Shown: one piece after another, positions 1 through 7,686 of the stretch
Layout of the letters: every line of letters begins with the position of its first letter
Numbering within the stretch: position 1 is the stretch's first letter
Source of the DNA: Methylomonas rhizoryzae
Lineage (GTDB): Bacteria; Pseudomonadota; Gammaproteobacteria; Methylococcales; Methylomonadaceae
Length of the DNA stretch: 64,000 bases
Assembly: GCF_008632455.1 (NCBI RefSeq)
Contig: NZ_CP043929.1
Span: 620,001 to 684,000 of the forward strand
Reading direction: 5' to 3'
Position numbers and translations under genes: made by a program
The notes under the pieces: model-generated
Seen by the model: only the letters and a program-made list of their open reading frames with translations
Told to the model about the DNA's origin: nothing
Databases searched by the model: none

Positions 1-31
1 TCAGGCGCGTTGAATCTTTTTTAGAGCTGAT
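1..31 (-). CDS. infC: Start of infC (translation initiation factor IF-3), partial, AUC start
   Basis: Only about ten codons are in the window. Downstream of the thrS stop there is a strong Shine-Dalgarno GGAGG, then 8 nt, then ATC followed by an open frame reading (M)SSKKDSTRL. In gammaproteobacteria infC lies directly after thrS and uses a rare AUU/AUC/AUA start, through which IF-3 represses its own synthesis. The short lysine-rich opening resembles IF-3 N-termini. No ATG, GTG or TTG is better placed. The call rests on synteny, the Shine-Dalgarno and the rare start; the body of the protein lies outside the window, so it could in principle be another short-leader gene. Confidence 0.62.
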   Translation of the reverse strand, partial: MSSKKDSTRL

Positions 32-55
32 ACCCTAATCCTCCAAGTTTGTTTT

Positions 56-1963
56 TTATTTTTTGTTCGCGATGTCGGTTTTCAGTCGTACAACCAGGTC
101 GTTAAGACTCAAACTACCAAGATCTTCGCCCTTTTGGGTGCGAACGGCTACCGTTTGGTTTTCCAATTCTTTGTCGCCGATAATCAAAAGATACGGTACA
201 CGCTGCATGGAATGTTCGCGGATTTTATAGCCTATTTTTTCATTTCTCAAGTCTATTTTGGCTCTAAAGCCTTGTTTTTCCAGTTCAAGCCGGATTTGTT
301 GCGCATATTCGCTGTGTTTGTCGGTAATATTGAGCACCATGGCTTGCACTGGCGCCAGCCACAGCGGGAAGTTGCCGGCGTGTTGCTCGATCAAAATACC
401 GATAAAGCGTTCCAAGGAGCCGAGGATGGCTCGGTGTAGCATTACGGGGACGTGGCGGGCGCTGTCTTCGCCGATGTAGCTGGCGTCCAAGCGGGCCGGC
501 ATGGAAAAATCGACTTGAATGGTACCGCATTGCCAGACTCGGCCGATACAGTCTTTTAGGGAGAATTCGATTTTCGGTCCGTAAAATGCGCCTTCGCCCG
601 GTTGTAATTGCCAATCCAGGTTTTTGGCGTTCAGAGCAACTTCCAAGGCTTGTTCGGCTTTATCCCACACCAAGTCGTCGCCAACGCGGTTTTCCGGTCT
701 GGTAGATAGCTTGATAATGACTTCGTCAAAGCCGAAATCTTTGTAAACTTCGAATAGCAAGTCGATGAAGCGGGATACTTCGGATTGAATTTGCTCTTCC
801 GTGCAGAAAATGTGGGCGTCGTCTTGTACGAAATTACGCACCCGCATCAAACCGTGTAAGGTGCCGGAGGGTTCGTTGCGGTGGCAAGAGCCGAATTCGG
901 CCAAACGTATCGGCAAGTCGCGGTAACTTTTGATGCCTTGATTGAAAATCTGGACGTGGCACGGACAGTTCATCGGTTTGACTGCGTAATCGCGGCTTTC
1001 CGAGTGGGTAGTAAACATCATCGCGCTGAACTTGTCCCAATGCCCGGACTTTTCCCACAGCGAGCGATCAACGATTTGCGGGGTTCTGACTTCGCCGTAG
1101 CCGTTGACCCGCAGTTTTTCCCGAATGTATTGTTCGACTTGCTGGTATATGCTCCAGCCTTTGTCGTGCCAGAACACCATGCCGGGTGCTTCGTCCTGGG
1201 TGTGGAACAAGTCCAGGGCTTTGCCGAGTTTGCGGTGGTCGCGTTTTTCCGCCTCTTCCAGTCGATGCAGATAAGCGGCTAGTTCTTTGCCGTCGCTCCA
1301 AGCTGTGCCGTAAATGCGCTGTAGCATTTCGTTATTGGAGTCGCCGCGCCAATAGGCGCCGGCGATTTTCATTAGTTTAAACGCTTTAAGCTTGCCGGTG
1401 CTGGGTACGTGCGGGCCTCGGCACAAGTCGGTGAAATCGCCCTGGCTGTACAGCGACAACTCCTCGTTGGCCGGAATGGATGCGATGATTTCTGCCTTGT
1501 ATTTTTCGCCAAGACCTAAGAAAAATTGTACGGCGTCGTCGCGCGACATCACTGTGCGACTGACCGGGATGTCTTGATTGGCCAGTTCCTGCATGCGTTT
1601 TTCGATTGCGGCCAAGTCTTCCGGAGTAAACGAGCGTTCGAAGGCTATATCGTAATAAAATCCGCTTTCGATGACCGGACCGATGGTTACTTGGGCGTTC
1701 GGGAACAGTTGTTTGATGGCTTGCGCCAGCAGATGGGCGGTCGAATGGCGAATGATTTCGATGCCGTCTTCGTCCTTGCCGGTGACGATTTGCACCTCGG
1801 CATTACTATCTACGACGAAGCCGGCGTCCACCAGTTTGCCGTTCACTCTTCCGGCTAAGGTGGCTTTAGCCAGTCCGGTGCCTATGGATTTGGCGATATC
1901 CAGCACGGAAATGGCGTGTTCGAATTGGCGTTGCGAACCGTCGGGGAGAGTGATAACAGGCAT
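56..1963 (-). CDS. thrS: Threonyl-tRNA synthetase
   Basis: Cytoplasmic class II aminoacyl-tRNA synthetase that charges tRNA-Thr. Domain order is the standard one: N-terminal TGS domain (about residues 1-60, opening MPVITLPDGS), the SAD editing domain with HSTAHLLAQA and CRGPH, then the class II core with the zinc-site region MNCPCH, motif 2 FGSCHRNEPSG and motif 3 around VPVMLHRAILGSLERF, and a C-terminal anticodon-binding domain (NITDKHSEYA, KIGYKIREH). Length matches the family (about 640). An in-frame GTG four codons upstream is possible, but the ATG opens exactly like family members and has GGA 7 nt ahead. Next comes infC, the classical thrS-infC order. E. coli thrS is autoregulated by a tRNA-like operator; no such leader was identified here because the tRNA gene and its terminator lie immediately upstream. 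Confidence 0.97.
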   Translation of the reverse strand: MPVITLPDGSQRQFEHAISVLDIAKSIGTGLAKATLAGRVNGKLVDAGFVVDSNAEVQIVTGKDEDGIEIIRHSTAHLLAQAIKQLFPNAQVTIGPVIESGFYYDIAFERSFTPEDLAAIEKRMQELANQDIPVSRTVMSRDDAVQFFLGLGEKYKAEIIASIPANEELSLYSQGDFTDLCRGPHVPSTGKLKAFKLMKIAGAYWRGDSNNEMLQRIYGTAWSDGKELAAYLHRLEEAEKRDHRKLGKALDLFHTQDEAPGMVFWHDKGWSIYQQVEQYIREKLRVNGYGEVRTPQIVDRSLWEKSGHWDKFSAMMFTTHSESRDYAVKPMNCPCHVQIFNQGIKSYRDLPIRLAEFGSCHRNEPSGTLHGLMRVRNFVQDDAHIFCTEEQIQSEVSRFIDLLFEVYKDFGFDEVIIKLSTRPENRVGDDLVWDKAEQALEVALNAKNLDWQLQPGEGAFYGPKIEFSLKDCIGRVWQCGTIQVDFSMPARLDASYIGEDSARHVPVMLHRAILGSLERFIGILIEQHAGNFPLWLAPVQAMVLNITDKHSEYAQQIRLELEKQGFRAKIDLRNEKIGYKIREHSMQRVPYLLIIGDKELENQTVAVRTQKGEDLGSLSLNDLVVRLKTDIANKK

Positions 1964-1978
1964 GTCCGATTCCACAAT

Positions 1979-2004
1979 AAAAAAAGCACCGACTAGCGGT
2001 GCTT
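1979..2004 (-). terminator. Rho-independent terminator after tRNA-Val
   Basis: On the minus strand an 8-bp perfect stem (AAGCACCG/CGGTGCTT, loop CTAGT) is followed directly by a run of T. It lies between tRNA-Val and thrS, so it should end the tRNA transcript about 16 nt before the thrS start. thrS therefore either depends on read-through or has a promoter that I could not identify. Confidence 0.85.
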
Positions 2005-2011
2005 ATATTTT

Positions 2012-2088
2012 TGGTAGGCGCGAGTGGACTCGAACCACCGACCCCCACCATGTCAAGGTGGTGCTCTAACCAGCTGAGCTACGCGCCT
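2012..2088 (-). tRNA. tRNA-Val(GAC)
   Basis: A 77-nt minus-strand cloverleaf with encoded CCA. The acceptor stem is AGGCGCG/CGCGCCT, the D arm GCTC..GAGC, the anticodon stem CCACC/GGTGG with loop TTGACAT (anticodon GAC at 2052-2054), the T arm GGTGG TTCGAGT CCACT and the discriminator A. The body from the D arm to the T arm closely matches E. coli tRNA-Val(GAC). A terminator follows. Confidence 0.97.
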
Positions 2089-2236
2089 AAAGTCTCGCAA
2101 ATTATTCGGCTATTATACGGAGTGTCGAGCGAACATGCAATCAGTTTTTTATTTTATTAACGCGAGCGCAAACTTCTGCGGGCGCGTTATAAAGACAAGC
2201 GAATTTCGCCGTGCCATCGATCTGCATTGGCTATCG

Positions 2237-2418
2237 GATCTCCCGCCTGCGCCGTCTTGTGCTTTCGCCCTTGAACCGGAGGTTCAAGTGGAAACCAAAT
2301 CCAGTCAATCAGGCTTCCTGACATCAATCAGGCATGCACACCATGAAAGGCAAACGGTTTCCGGGGTAAAAACAGGTTCAGGAAACACCCAGCACTGCTC
2401 GAACGCTGCAGGAGAAGG
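2237..2418 (-). ncRNA. ssrS: 6S RNA
   Basis: 6S RNA is a mimic of an open promoter that binds sigma70-RNA polymerase and represses transcription in stationary phase. On the minus strand this segment lies immediately downstream of zapA, the usual place of ssrS. It carries the hallmarks of gammaproteobacterial 6S: a GTTTCCTGAACC..CCCCGGAAAC arm, GGTGTGCATGCCTG in the central part, CAGGAAGCCT, and the hairpin CTTGAACCTCCGGTTCAAG near the 3' end. The termini pair (TCTCC at the 5' side, GGAGA at the 3' side). The ends are estimated from this pairing to within about 10 nt. The gene usually found after ssrS, ygfA, is absent; tRNA-Val and thrS follow instead. Confidence 0.88.
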
Positions 2419-2438
2419 GGCGTATTCTAAACAAATTC

Positions 2439-2732
2439 TTACGGATTTTCTAAAGCGTTTTCGATTTTTTGGCGCAATTCGGCTAGGCGCTGGCTCAGAT
2501 TGGCCTCCGGTATGCTGGTTTTTTGCGGATCTGCGTCGCAAGCCAGATTCAAGGCGGCAAGCACCGCGATGCGATCGGCTCCGGCAACTTTGCCGGTGTC
2601 GCGAATTTTACGCATTTGCTGATCCAGCGCTTGTGCGGTGCGAAGTAAACTCTCTTGCTCCTCCAATGCGCAGGCGATTTTGTATTCTTTGCCCAATATT
2701 TTTAACGAAACGGCGTGAACGGATTTACTCAT
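2439..2732 (-). CDS. zapA: Cell division protein ZapA
   Basis: A 97-residue cytoplasmic protein that binds FtsZ and promotes bundling of the Z ring. The N-terminal half (SVHAVSLKILGKEYKIAC) is the ZapA beta domain, followed by a long helical coiled-coil region (QALDQQMRKIRD...LNLACD...LAELRQKIENALE). Length is normal for the family. The ATG overlaps the TGA of the preceding zapB-like gene as TGATG, indicating translational coupling; an in-frame TTG one codon earlier is less likely. 6S RNA follows about 20 nt after the stop, as in many gammaproteobacteria. Confidence 0.92.
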   Translation of the reverse strand: MSKSVHAVSLKILGKEYKIACALEEQESLLRTAQALDQQMRKIRDTGKVAGADRIAVLAALNLACDADPQKTSIPEANLSQRLAELRQKIENALENP

Positions 2733-2956
2733 CAATCGTGTTCCATAGCCTTTAATCGGGCAATCATGGCCTCTACACGGGCTTTCGCCAGGGTGGTTTT
2801 TTCCAGTAATTTGGCTTTTTCTTTAACCAGCGCGTCTTGCTTGGTTTTTAGTGTTTTGTTTTCGTTCTTTAGCGAATTGAATTGAGCAATCAGCGCATCT
2901 AATTTTGCCTCTAGGGCGACCAATTCGATTGCAGGGTCTTTTTCGGATTCGGACAT
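2732..2956 (-). CDS. Small coiled-coil protein, TIGR02449 family (ZapB-like)
   Basis: A 74-residue, highly charged protein that is almost entirely heptad-like coiled coil (VALEAKLDALIAQFNSLKNENKTLK...LLEKTTLAKARVEAMIARLKAMEHD). Small proteins of this kind (TIGR02449) sit immediately upstream of zapA in pseudomonads and relatives, and the length and position fit. The proposed start is MSESEKD; an upstream in-frame extension is possible but its sequence is not conserved-looking. It ends in TGATG shared with zapA. A role in division alongside ZapA is inferred from the operon and coiled coil; I know of no demonstrated reaction. Confidence 0.8.
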   Translation of the reverse strand: MSESEKDPAIELVALEAKLDALIAQFNSLKNENKTLKTKQDALVKEKAKLLEKTTLAKARVEAMIARLKAMEHD

Positions 2957-3066
2957 GGCGGATGACGAGGGATGACAGCAGATTAAAATCATCGAAAATG
3001 CCGAACAATGTTAGCATAAGCACCGGTTTTAAACAGCCGTGACAGGCTTAGAGTCATACCTTAACG

Positions 3067-3591
3067 ATGTACCAAGCGATCAATACGATTCTGGAAAAAT
3101 ACCGCGCAGCTATCGATGCTGCCGAGGCACATGGCATGGCTAGCGGCATGCTGTGCATCGCCCGGCAGACTGATGTCGGCAATTGGTTTCGGGTGCTTTT
3201 CGAGTCGGAAGAACCGTTGCTGGACGAAGATGCGGATTTGCTGGCGCAGCTTTTCGAACGAACTCGACAGTTGTTGGACCCTGAAGCAGGCGATTTCGAG
3301 TTCGATTTGCTGTTGCCCGACGAAGACGAGCCGCTATTCGAACAGATTGAAGCATTAAAAAATTGGTGCCAAGGTTTTTTGTTCGGTGTCGGTTATAACC
3401 AAGGCGGTAGCAGTTGGTCCGGCGATAGCGCGGAGATCATGCGGGATGTGATTGAATTTACCAAGTTGGATAGCGACGCGGACGGCGATGAAGACGAAAG
3501 TGCATTGACCGAAATTCGAGAATATCTCCGTGCTGCAGTGTTGATGGTGCGCGACCAATTTCTCGATCAATCGCAAGCGAATTTGCATTAG
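3067..3591 (+). CDS. ygfB: UPF0149 family protein YgfB
   Basis: A 174-residue acidic cytoplasmic protein of the UPF0149/YecA-YgfB family, divergent from zapA and directly ahead of pepP and ubiH as in E. coli. Family signatures visible include ASGMLCI near residue 27, the acidic LLPDEDEPL stretch, the WCQGFLFGVGYNQGG segment at about residues 100-114, and the C-terminal LTEIREYLRAAVLMVRDQF helix. The structure of the family is known but the biochemical function is not clear in most species; a Pseudomonas homologue affects expression of a resistance gene. No strong Shine-Dalgarno precedes the ATG. Confidence 0.9.
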   Translation: MYQAINTILEKYRAAIDAAEAHGMASGMLCIARQTDVGNWFRVLFESEEPLLDEDADLLAQLFERTRQLLDPEAGDFEFDLLLPDEDEPLFEQIEALKNWCQGFLFGVGYNQGGSSWSGDSAEIMRDVIEFTKLDSDADGDEDESALTEIREYLRAAVLMVRDQFLDQSQANLH

Positions 3592-3599
3592 GATGAAAC

Positions 3600-4910
3600 A
3601 TGAAACAAGCCGAATTCAAAAAACGCCGGGCGGCACTGATGAAACGGATAGGCAAAGGGAATATTGCGATTATCGCCAGCGCTCACGAACGTACCCGTAA
3701 CCGGGACGTTCATTATCCTTACCGGCAAGATAGCGATTTTTATTATTTGACCGGATTCAACGAAGCAGACTCGTTAGCCGTGTTTATTCCCGGTCGGGAA
3801 AAAGGTGAATACGTGCTGTTTTGCCGTGAATTCGACCGGCAAAAAGCCTTGTGGGAAGGGGCGCATGCCGGTTTGGAAGGAGCTACAAAGCATTATGAAG
3901 CCGACGATGCCTTTCCGATCGATGACCTGGACGACATTTTGCCGGGCATGCTGGAAAATAAAGCCAAAGTGTTTTATCCGATGGGCAAGGACAGCGAATT
4001 GGATCATAAATTATTGGAATGGATCACCCATATTCGCAGGCAGTCGCGTAGCGGGGTGAGTGCGCCGGGGGAATTGGTATCGCTGGAGCACGTGTTGCAT
4101 GAAATGCGATTGTTCAAAAGCGGCGACGAGCTGAAGTTGATGCGCCGCGCCGCCGAAGTTTCGGCCAAAGCGCACGTTCGGGCCATGAAGGCGTGTAGGC
4201 CCGGCTTGTATGAATATCAAATCGAGGCTGAATTGTTGCACGAGTTTACTCAGCATGGACTGCGCGCGGTGGCTTATCCGTCCATCGTCGCCGGCGGCAA
4301 AAATGCCTGCGTGCTGCATTACACCGAAAATCGAGACAAGTTGCACGCGGGGGACTTATTGTTGATCGACGCCGGGGTGGAATGCGACCACTATGCCAGC
4401 GATATTACCCGGACCTTCCCGGTATCGGGGAAATTCAGCGAACCGCAACGCTTGCTGTATGAATTGGTGCTGAGCGCACAAGCGGCGGCCCTGGCGCAAA
4501 TCCGGCCCGGAATGCCGTGGAACAAGGCGCATGAAGCCTCGGTTGAGACGCTGACCAAAGGCTTGGTGGAACTGAAGTTGTTGAAAGGCCGAGTCAAAAA
4601 GCTGATCAAGGATGAAAAGTACAAGCAGTTTTACATGCACCGCATCGGCCATTGGTTGGGCATGGACGTTCACGACGTCGGCGATTACAAAATCAAAGAC
4701 GATTGGCGTTTGTTAGAACCGGGTATGGTGTTGACGGTCGAACCCGGACTGTATATTCCTGCCGATTGCGATACGGTGGACAAGCAATGGCGAGGTATCG
4801 GTATACGCATCGAAGACGACGTATTGGTCACCAAAGACGGCTATGAAATATTGACCGGTGGGGTACCTAAAACCGTAGCGGACATCGAAGCGTTGATGCA
4901 GGTAGCCTGA
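3600..4910 (+). CDS. pepP: Xaa-Pro aminopeptidase (aminopeptidase P II)
   Basis: A 436-residue cytosolic metallopeptidase that removes N-terminal residues preceding proline. It has an N-terminal aminopeptidase P domain (residues about 1-135, HYPYRQDSDFYYLTGF) and a C-terminal pita-bread M24 domain. Dinuclear metal ligands are recognisable: the aspartates in LIDAGVECDHYASDITRTF, the histidine in HRIGHWLGMDVHDVG, and glutamates in TVEPGLYI and GIGIRIEDDVLV. Length equals E. coli PepP. It begins 8 nt after ygfB and ends 1 nt before ubiH, so the three genes form one operon, as in E. coli. Confidence 0.95.
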   Translation: MKQAEFKKRRAALMKRIGKGNIAIIASAHERTRNRDVHYPYRQDSDFYYLTGFNEADSLAVFIPGREKGEYVLFCREFDRQKALWEGAHAGLEGATKHYEADDAFPIDDLDDILPGMLENKAKVFYPMGKDSELDHKLLEWITHIRRQSRSGVSAPGELVSLEHVLHEMRLFKSGDELKLMRRAAEVSAKAHVRAMKACRPGLYEYQIEAELLHEFTQHGLRAVAYPSIVAGGKNACVLHYTENRDKLHAGDLLLIDAGVECDHYASDITRTFPVSGKFSEPQRLLYELVLSAQAAALAQIRPGMPWNKAHEASVETLTKGLVELKLLKGRVKKLIKDEKYKQFYMHRIGHWLGMDVHDVGDYKIKDDWRLLEPGMVLTVEPGLYIPADCDTVDKQWRGIGIRIEDDVLVTKDGYEILTGGVPKTVADIEALMQVA

Positions 4911-4911
4911 G

Positions 4912-6096
4912 ATGAGGATGCATTACGACCTGATTGTGGTCGGCGGCGGGTTGGCCGGAAATTGCCTGGCGCTGGCGCTGCAACACAGCGGTATGTCGAT
5001 TGCGTTGGTCGAGGCCGCCAGCCGCGAGCAATTGCGTGATGCGCCGGCAGGGGACAGGGCCTTGGCCTTGGCGGCTGGAACTGTGGAGGTGTTGCGTTCC
5101 CTGGGGGCTTGGGACGGGGTGGCGGACAAAGCCACAGCTATTAAAAACATTCACGTGTCGGATCGAGGCCATTTCGGTAAAACCCGTTTATCGGCCGCCG
5201 AGCAGGGCGTGGAAGCATTGGGCTACGTGATTGCTGCGCGCGATATTGAGCAGCACGTGGCCGACTTGGTGCAGCAAGCAGGCATCGACGGTTTGTTCGA
5301 GGCCCGGCTAGTCGGCTTGATGTCCGGCCCGGACGAAATCAACGTGAGTTTGAAACAGCACGGCCAGTCGTTGAATTTATCGGCGCAGTTATTGGTGGGC
5401 GCCGACGGCGGCCAATCCAGCGTGCGCAAACTGTTGGATATTCCGCTGCAGCTTACCGATTACGGCCAAACGGCGTTGGTAACAATGGTGCAATCGGCTT
5501 TGCCGCATTGCAATACGGCTTATGAACGGTTTACGGAACAAGGCCCTTTGGCCTTGCTGCCGGCAGCCGGCAAGCAGTCGTCCGTGGTGTGGACCCGCAG
5601 CCACGAACAAGCGCAGGCATTAATGGCCGGGGGCGAAGCCGAGTTTCTGACCGAGTTGCAAGCCTGTTTCGGTTACCGTTTGGGCGCTTTGAAATTAGCG
5701 GCGCCGCGGCGGGCGTTCGCGCTCAGTTTGATCCGCGCCGAGCGGATGATAGCGCAGCGAGCGGTGATTATCGGCAATGCCGCCCATCAGTTGCACCCGG
5801 TGGCGGGGCAGGGTTTCAATTTGGGAATACGCGACGTGGCCTTGCTGGCTGAGTATTTGCAAGCACAACAGCGTCTGGATGCCGATTTGGGCGCGGCGTA
5901 TTGGTTGGAGCGGTACGCAAGGCAGCGCTTAAAGGATCACGACAAAGTCATTGGTTTTACCGACAACGTCGTCAGGATATTTTCCAACGACTGGTTGGCA
6001 TTGGCGGCTTTGCGCAACACCGGCTTGACCTTGTTGGACCATCTGCCCTTCGCCAAGCGCCTATTGACGCGTCACGCGATGGGAATGGCTGGCTGA
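4912..6096 (+). CDS. ubiH: 2-octaprenyl-6-methoxyphenol hydroxylase, ubiquinone biosynthesis
   Basis: A 394-residue FAD monooxygenase of the UbiH/UbiF/Coq6 family, acting at the membrane to hydroxylate the ubiquinone ring precursor. Three FAD/NAD-binding motifs are present: GGGLAGNCLALAL at the N-terminus, the DG-type ADGGQSSVRK around residue 163, and GQGFNLGIRDVALL around residue 300. The position after ygfB and pepP matches E. coli ubiH. The neighbouring ubiI of E. coli is missing: the next gene is on the opposite strand. Which ring position it hydroxylates cannot be read from the sequence alone, although synteny favours UbiH. Confidence 0.92.
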   Translation: MRMHYDLIVVGGGLAGNCLALALQHSGMSIALVEAASREQLRDAPAGDRALALAAGTVEVLRSLGAWDGVADKATAIKNIHVSDRGHFGKTRLSAAEQGVEALGYVIAARDIEQHVADLVQQAGIDGLFEARLVGLMSGPDEINVSLKQHGQSLNLSAQLLVGADGGQSSVRKLLDIPLQLTDYGQTALVTMVQSALPHCNTAYERFTEQGPLALLPAAGKQSSVVWTRSHEQAQALMAGGEAEFLTELQACFGYRLGALKLAAPRRAFALSLIRAERMIAQRAVIIGNAAHQLHPVAGQGFNLGIRDVALLAEYLQAQQRLDADLGAAYWLERYARQRLKDHDKVIGFTDNVVRIFSNDWLALAALRNTGLTLLDHLPFAKRLLTRHAMGMAG

Positions 6097-6106
6097 CGCG
6101 AGTCGC

Positions 6107-6421
6107 TCAGTCTTTGCTGCCGATCAGCACTCGGCCGTTTTCGATTCTGACCGGAAAGGTCGCCACGTCTTCATAGGCGGGGGCGCATTTGACTTGGCCG
6201 GTTTTCACGCAGAAGCGCGCGCCGTGCCTTGGACAGATGATTTCGTCGCCGTCCAGTTGGCCGCTGGCGATTTCCGCGCCGTCGTGGGTGCAGACGTCCT
6301 CGATTGCGTAAAATTGACCATCCAATTTGAACAACGCTACATCGTAACCGTCCACTTCCACCAGCATGTGTTCGCCGTCGGCCAACGCGGTCGCGGCAAT
6401 CACGTCCGTCCATTCGCTCAT
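6107..6421 (-). CDS. Rieske-type [2Fe-2S] ferredoxin at the end of the suf cluster
   Basis: A 104-residue single-domain Rieske protein. The cluster ligands are clear: C44-T-H46 and C63-P-R-H66, spaced as C-x-H-x16-C-x2-H. No membrane anchor or signal peptide is present, so it is a soluble electron carrier resembling ferredoxin subunits of non-heme oxygenases. Homologues are often encoded with suf genes and annotated as non-heme iron oxygenase ferredoxin subunits, with no fixed partner. It is the last gene of the minus-strand run sufS-sufU-rsmJ, starting about 10 nt after rsmJ ends. No oxygenase component is nearby, so a role in supplying electrons to iron-sulfur assembly or another enzyme is only inferred. 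Confidence 0.85.
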   Translation of the reverse strand: MSEWTDVIAATALADGEHMLVEVDGYDVALFKLDGQFYAIEDVCTHDGAEIASGQLDGDEIICPRHGARFCVKTGQVKCAPAYEDVATFPVRIENGRVLIGSKD

Positions 6422-6431
6422 GGTTTTCTCC

Positions 6432-7208
6432 TCATTTCAGATACACGTCGTAACGTAACAGTTTGCCCGAGTAAACGGTCGAAGGTTTGCCGCCCAGCGG
6501 TTCGGCATAATCCGGGCTTTTTACCACGACGCGCTTGCCCGTCGCCGACCAAGCGGCGGTGAATAATTGCTGCCGGTCCAGGTCGTCGCCTAGAATATCG
6601 CGCAAAACCGCCATCGATTTTCGCGTGGCGGCCGATTGCTTGCGTTTGGGCGGGAACATGGGGTCCAAGTAAATGCACTCCGGCGTTTTCGGCAAGCCGG
6701 CCAACAAGCGGATAGCATTGCCGATCAGTAGATTGGGCGGTTGCAGTTCTCGCCGTTGCACCCAATCTTTTTGCGCTAAACGCTGGTAGCCGTCGCGGAT
6801 GAGGGCCGCCATCACCGGCGAGCGCTCGATGCTGGTCACTTGATAACCCATCCTAAACAAGGCCAAGCTGTCTTGCGCCCAGCCGGTTGTGGCGTCGACG
6901 ACGGTTTCGGTTTTTTTGCCAATGGCTTGTGCCAACAAATCTTTTTTCGGCGCCGGGTAGGAATGCTGTTCGCCGGGGCGCGGGGCTATGTCTACCGTCA
7001 AGCCGCCTTTTTTCAAGCTTTGTCTGTCTAACAAGGTCAAGCTGCCGTTGCGGTAGGCCAGAAAATAGCCGTGAGTGCTGTCTATGGCCTCGTCGAATGT
7101 CAGGATCGGTGCGCCTAGGCTTATCGCTATATCTTCGACGCGCGCATCGGCAATCTCGGTGCGAATGAGCGCCAAGGTTCCGTTAGCGGCGGCGGTCGGA
7201 TCAGACAT
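6432..7208 (-). CDS. rsmJ: 16S rRNA (guanine1516-N2)-methyltransferase
   Basis: A 258-residue class I SAM-dependent methyltransferase of the RsmJ (YhiQ) family, which modifies G1516 of 16S rRNA. Visible family signatures are the SAM-binding VVDATTGWAQDSLALFRMGYQVTSIER, the catalytic-loop motif IYLDPMFPPKRK near residue 175, and RVVVKSPDYAEPL near the C-terminus. The N-terminal region with THGYFLAYRNGSLTLLD is also typical. Length is normal. It is inserted between sufU and the Rieske gene in the same orientation, so it is probably co-transcribed with suf genes, although the function is unrelated. Confidence 0.92.
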   Translation of the reverse strand: MSDPTAAANGTLALIRTEIADARVEDIAISLGAPILTFDEAIDSTHGYFLAYRNGSLTLLDRQSLKKGGLTVDIAPRPGEQHSYPAPKKDLLAQAIGKKTETVVDATTGWAQDSLALFRMGYQVTSIERSPVMAALIRDGYQRLAQKDWVQRRELQPPNLLIGNAIRLLAGLPKTPECIYLDPMFPPKRKQSAATRKSMAVLRDILGDDLDRQQLFTAAWSATGKRVVVKSPDYAEPLGGKPSTVYSGKLLRYDVYLK

Positions 7209-7230
7209 CCCTTGCCACTGTCGCTAAGGC

Positions 7231-7686
7231 TTATTCGGTAGAAACCGCTTCCAGTTGGTTTTTCAGGGCTGCATCCAAAGTATGCCAGGCTAGGGTCGCG
7301 CACTTGACCCGGGCCGGATATTCGCGCACGCCCGCTAATACCGCCAGCTTGCCGATGGCCTCCAAATTGATGTCCTCGCTCTTGCCGGTGGTCATTTCGT
7401 GAAATTGCTTGAACAGGGCTTCGGCCTCGTTCTCGCTTAAGCCTTTGATGATTTCGGTCATCAGCGACACCGATGCGGTGGAAATCGCACAGCCCGAGCC
7501 TTGAAAGCTGGCATCGTCGATCACGTGGTTGTCGTTGATTTTCAAAAATAAAGTCAATTTGTCGCCGCACAATGGATTAAAACCGTCCACGCGCCGGTTG
7601 GCGTCTTCCATGATGCGGAAGTTGCGTGGATTGCGGTTGTGGTCGAAGATAACTTCTTGGTACAGGTCGCGTAGTTCGTCAAACAT
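7231..7686 (-). CDS. sufU: SufU-type iron-sulfur scaffold / sulfur-transfer protein
   Basis: A 151-residue NifU N-terminal-domain protein. The three metal/sulfur ligand cysteines are present at C40 (NPLCGD, with D42), C66 (SGCAIS) and C129 (VKCATLAW). The SufU-specific insertion between the second and third cysteines is present (roughly residues 85-105), which distinguishes it from IscU. In the SUF system SufU accepts persulfide from SufS, replacing SufE. The ATG overlaps the sufS stop codon as TAATG, so translation is coupled to sufS. No sufE gene is visible in this cluster, which agrees with SufU being the sulfur acceptor. Confidence 0.93.
   Translation of the reverse strand: MFDELRDLYQEVIFDHNRNPRNFRIMEDANRRVDGFNPLCGDKLTLFLKINDNHVIDDASFQGSGCAISTASVSLMTEIIKGLSENEAEALFKQFHEMTTGKSEDINLEAIGKLAVLAGVREYPARVKCATLAWHTLDAALKNQLEAVSTE

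Noticed and set aside
2160..2200. Hairpin AACGCG/CGCGTT after the 6S RNA as its terminator
   Set aside because: No T-run follows on the minus strand; the 3' end of 6S is normally processed.
2135..2755. Plus-strand open frame of about 200 codons over the 6S RNA and zapA
   Set aside because: It is antisense to zapA and covers a structural RNA; the peptide resembles nothing.
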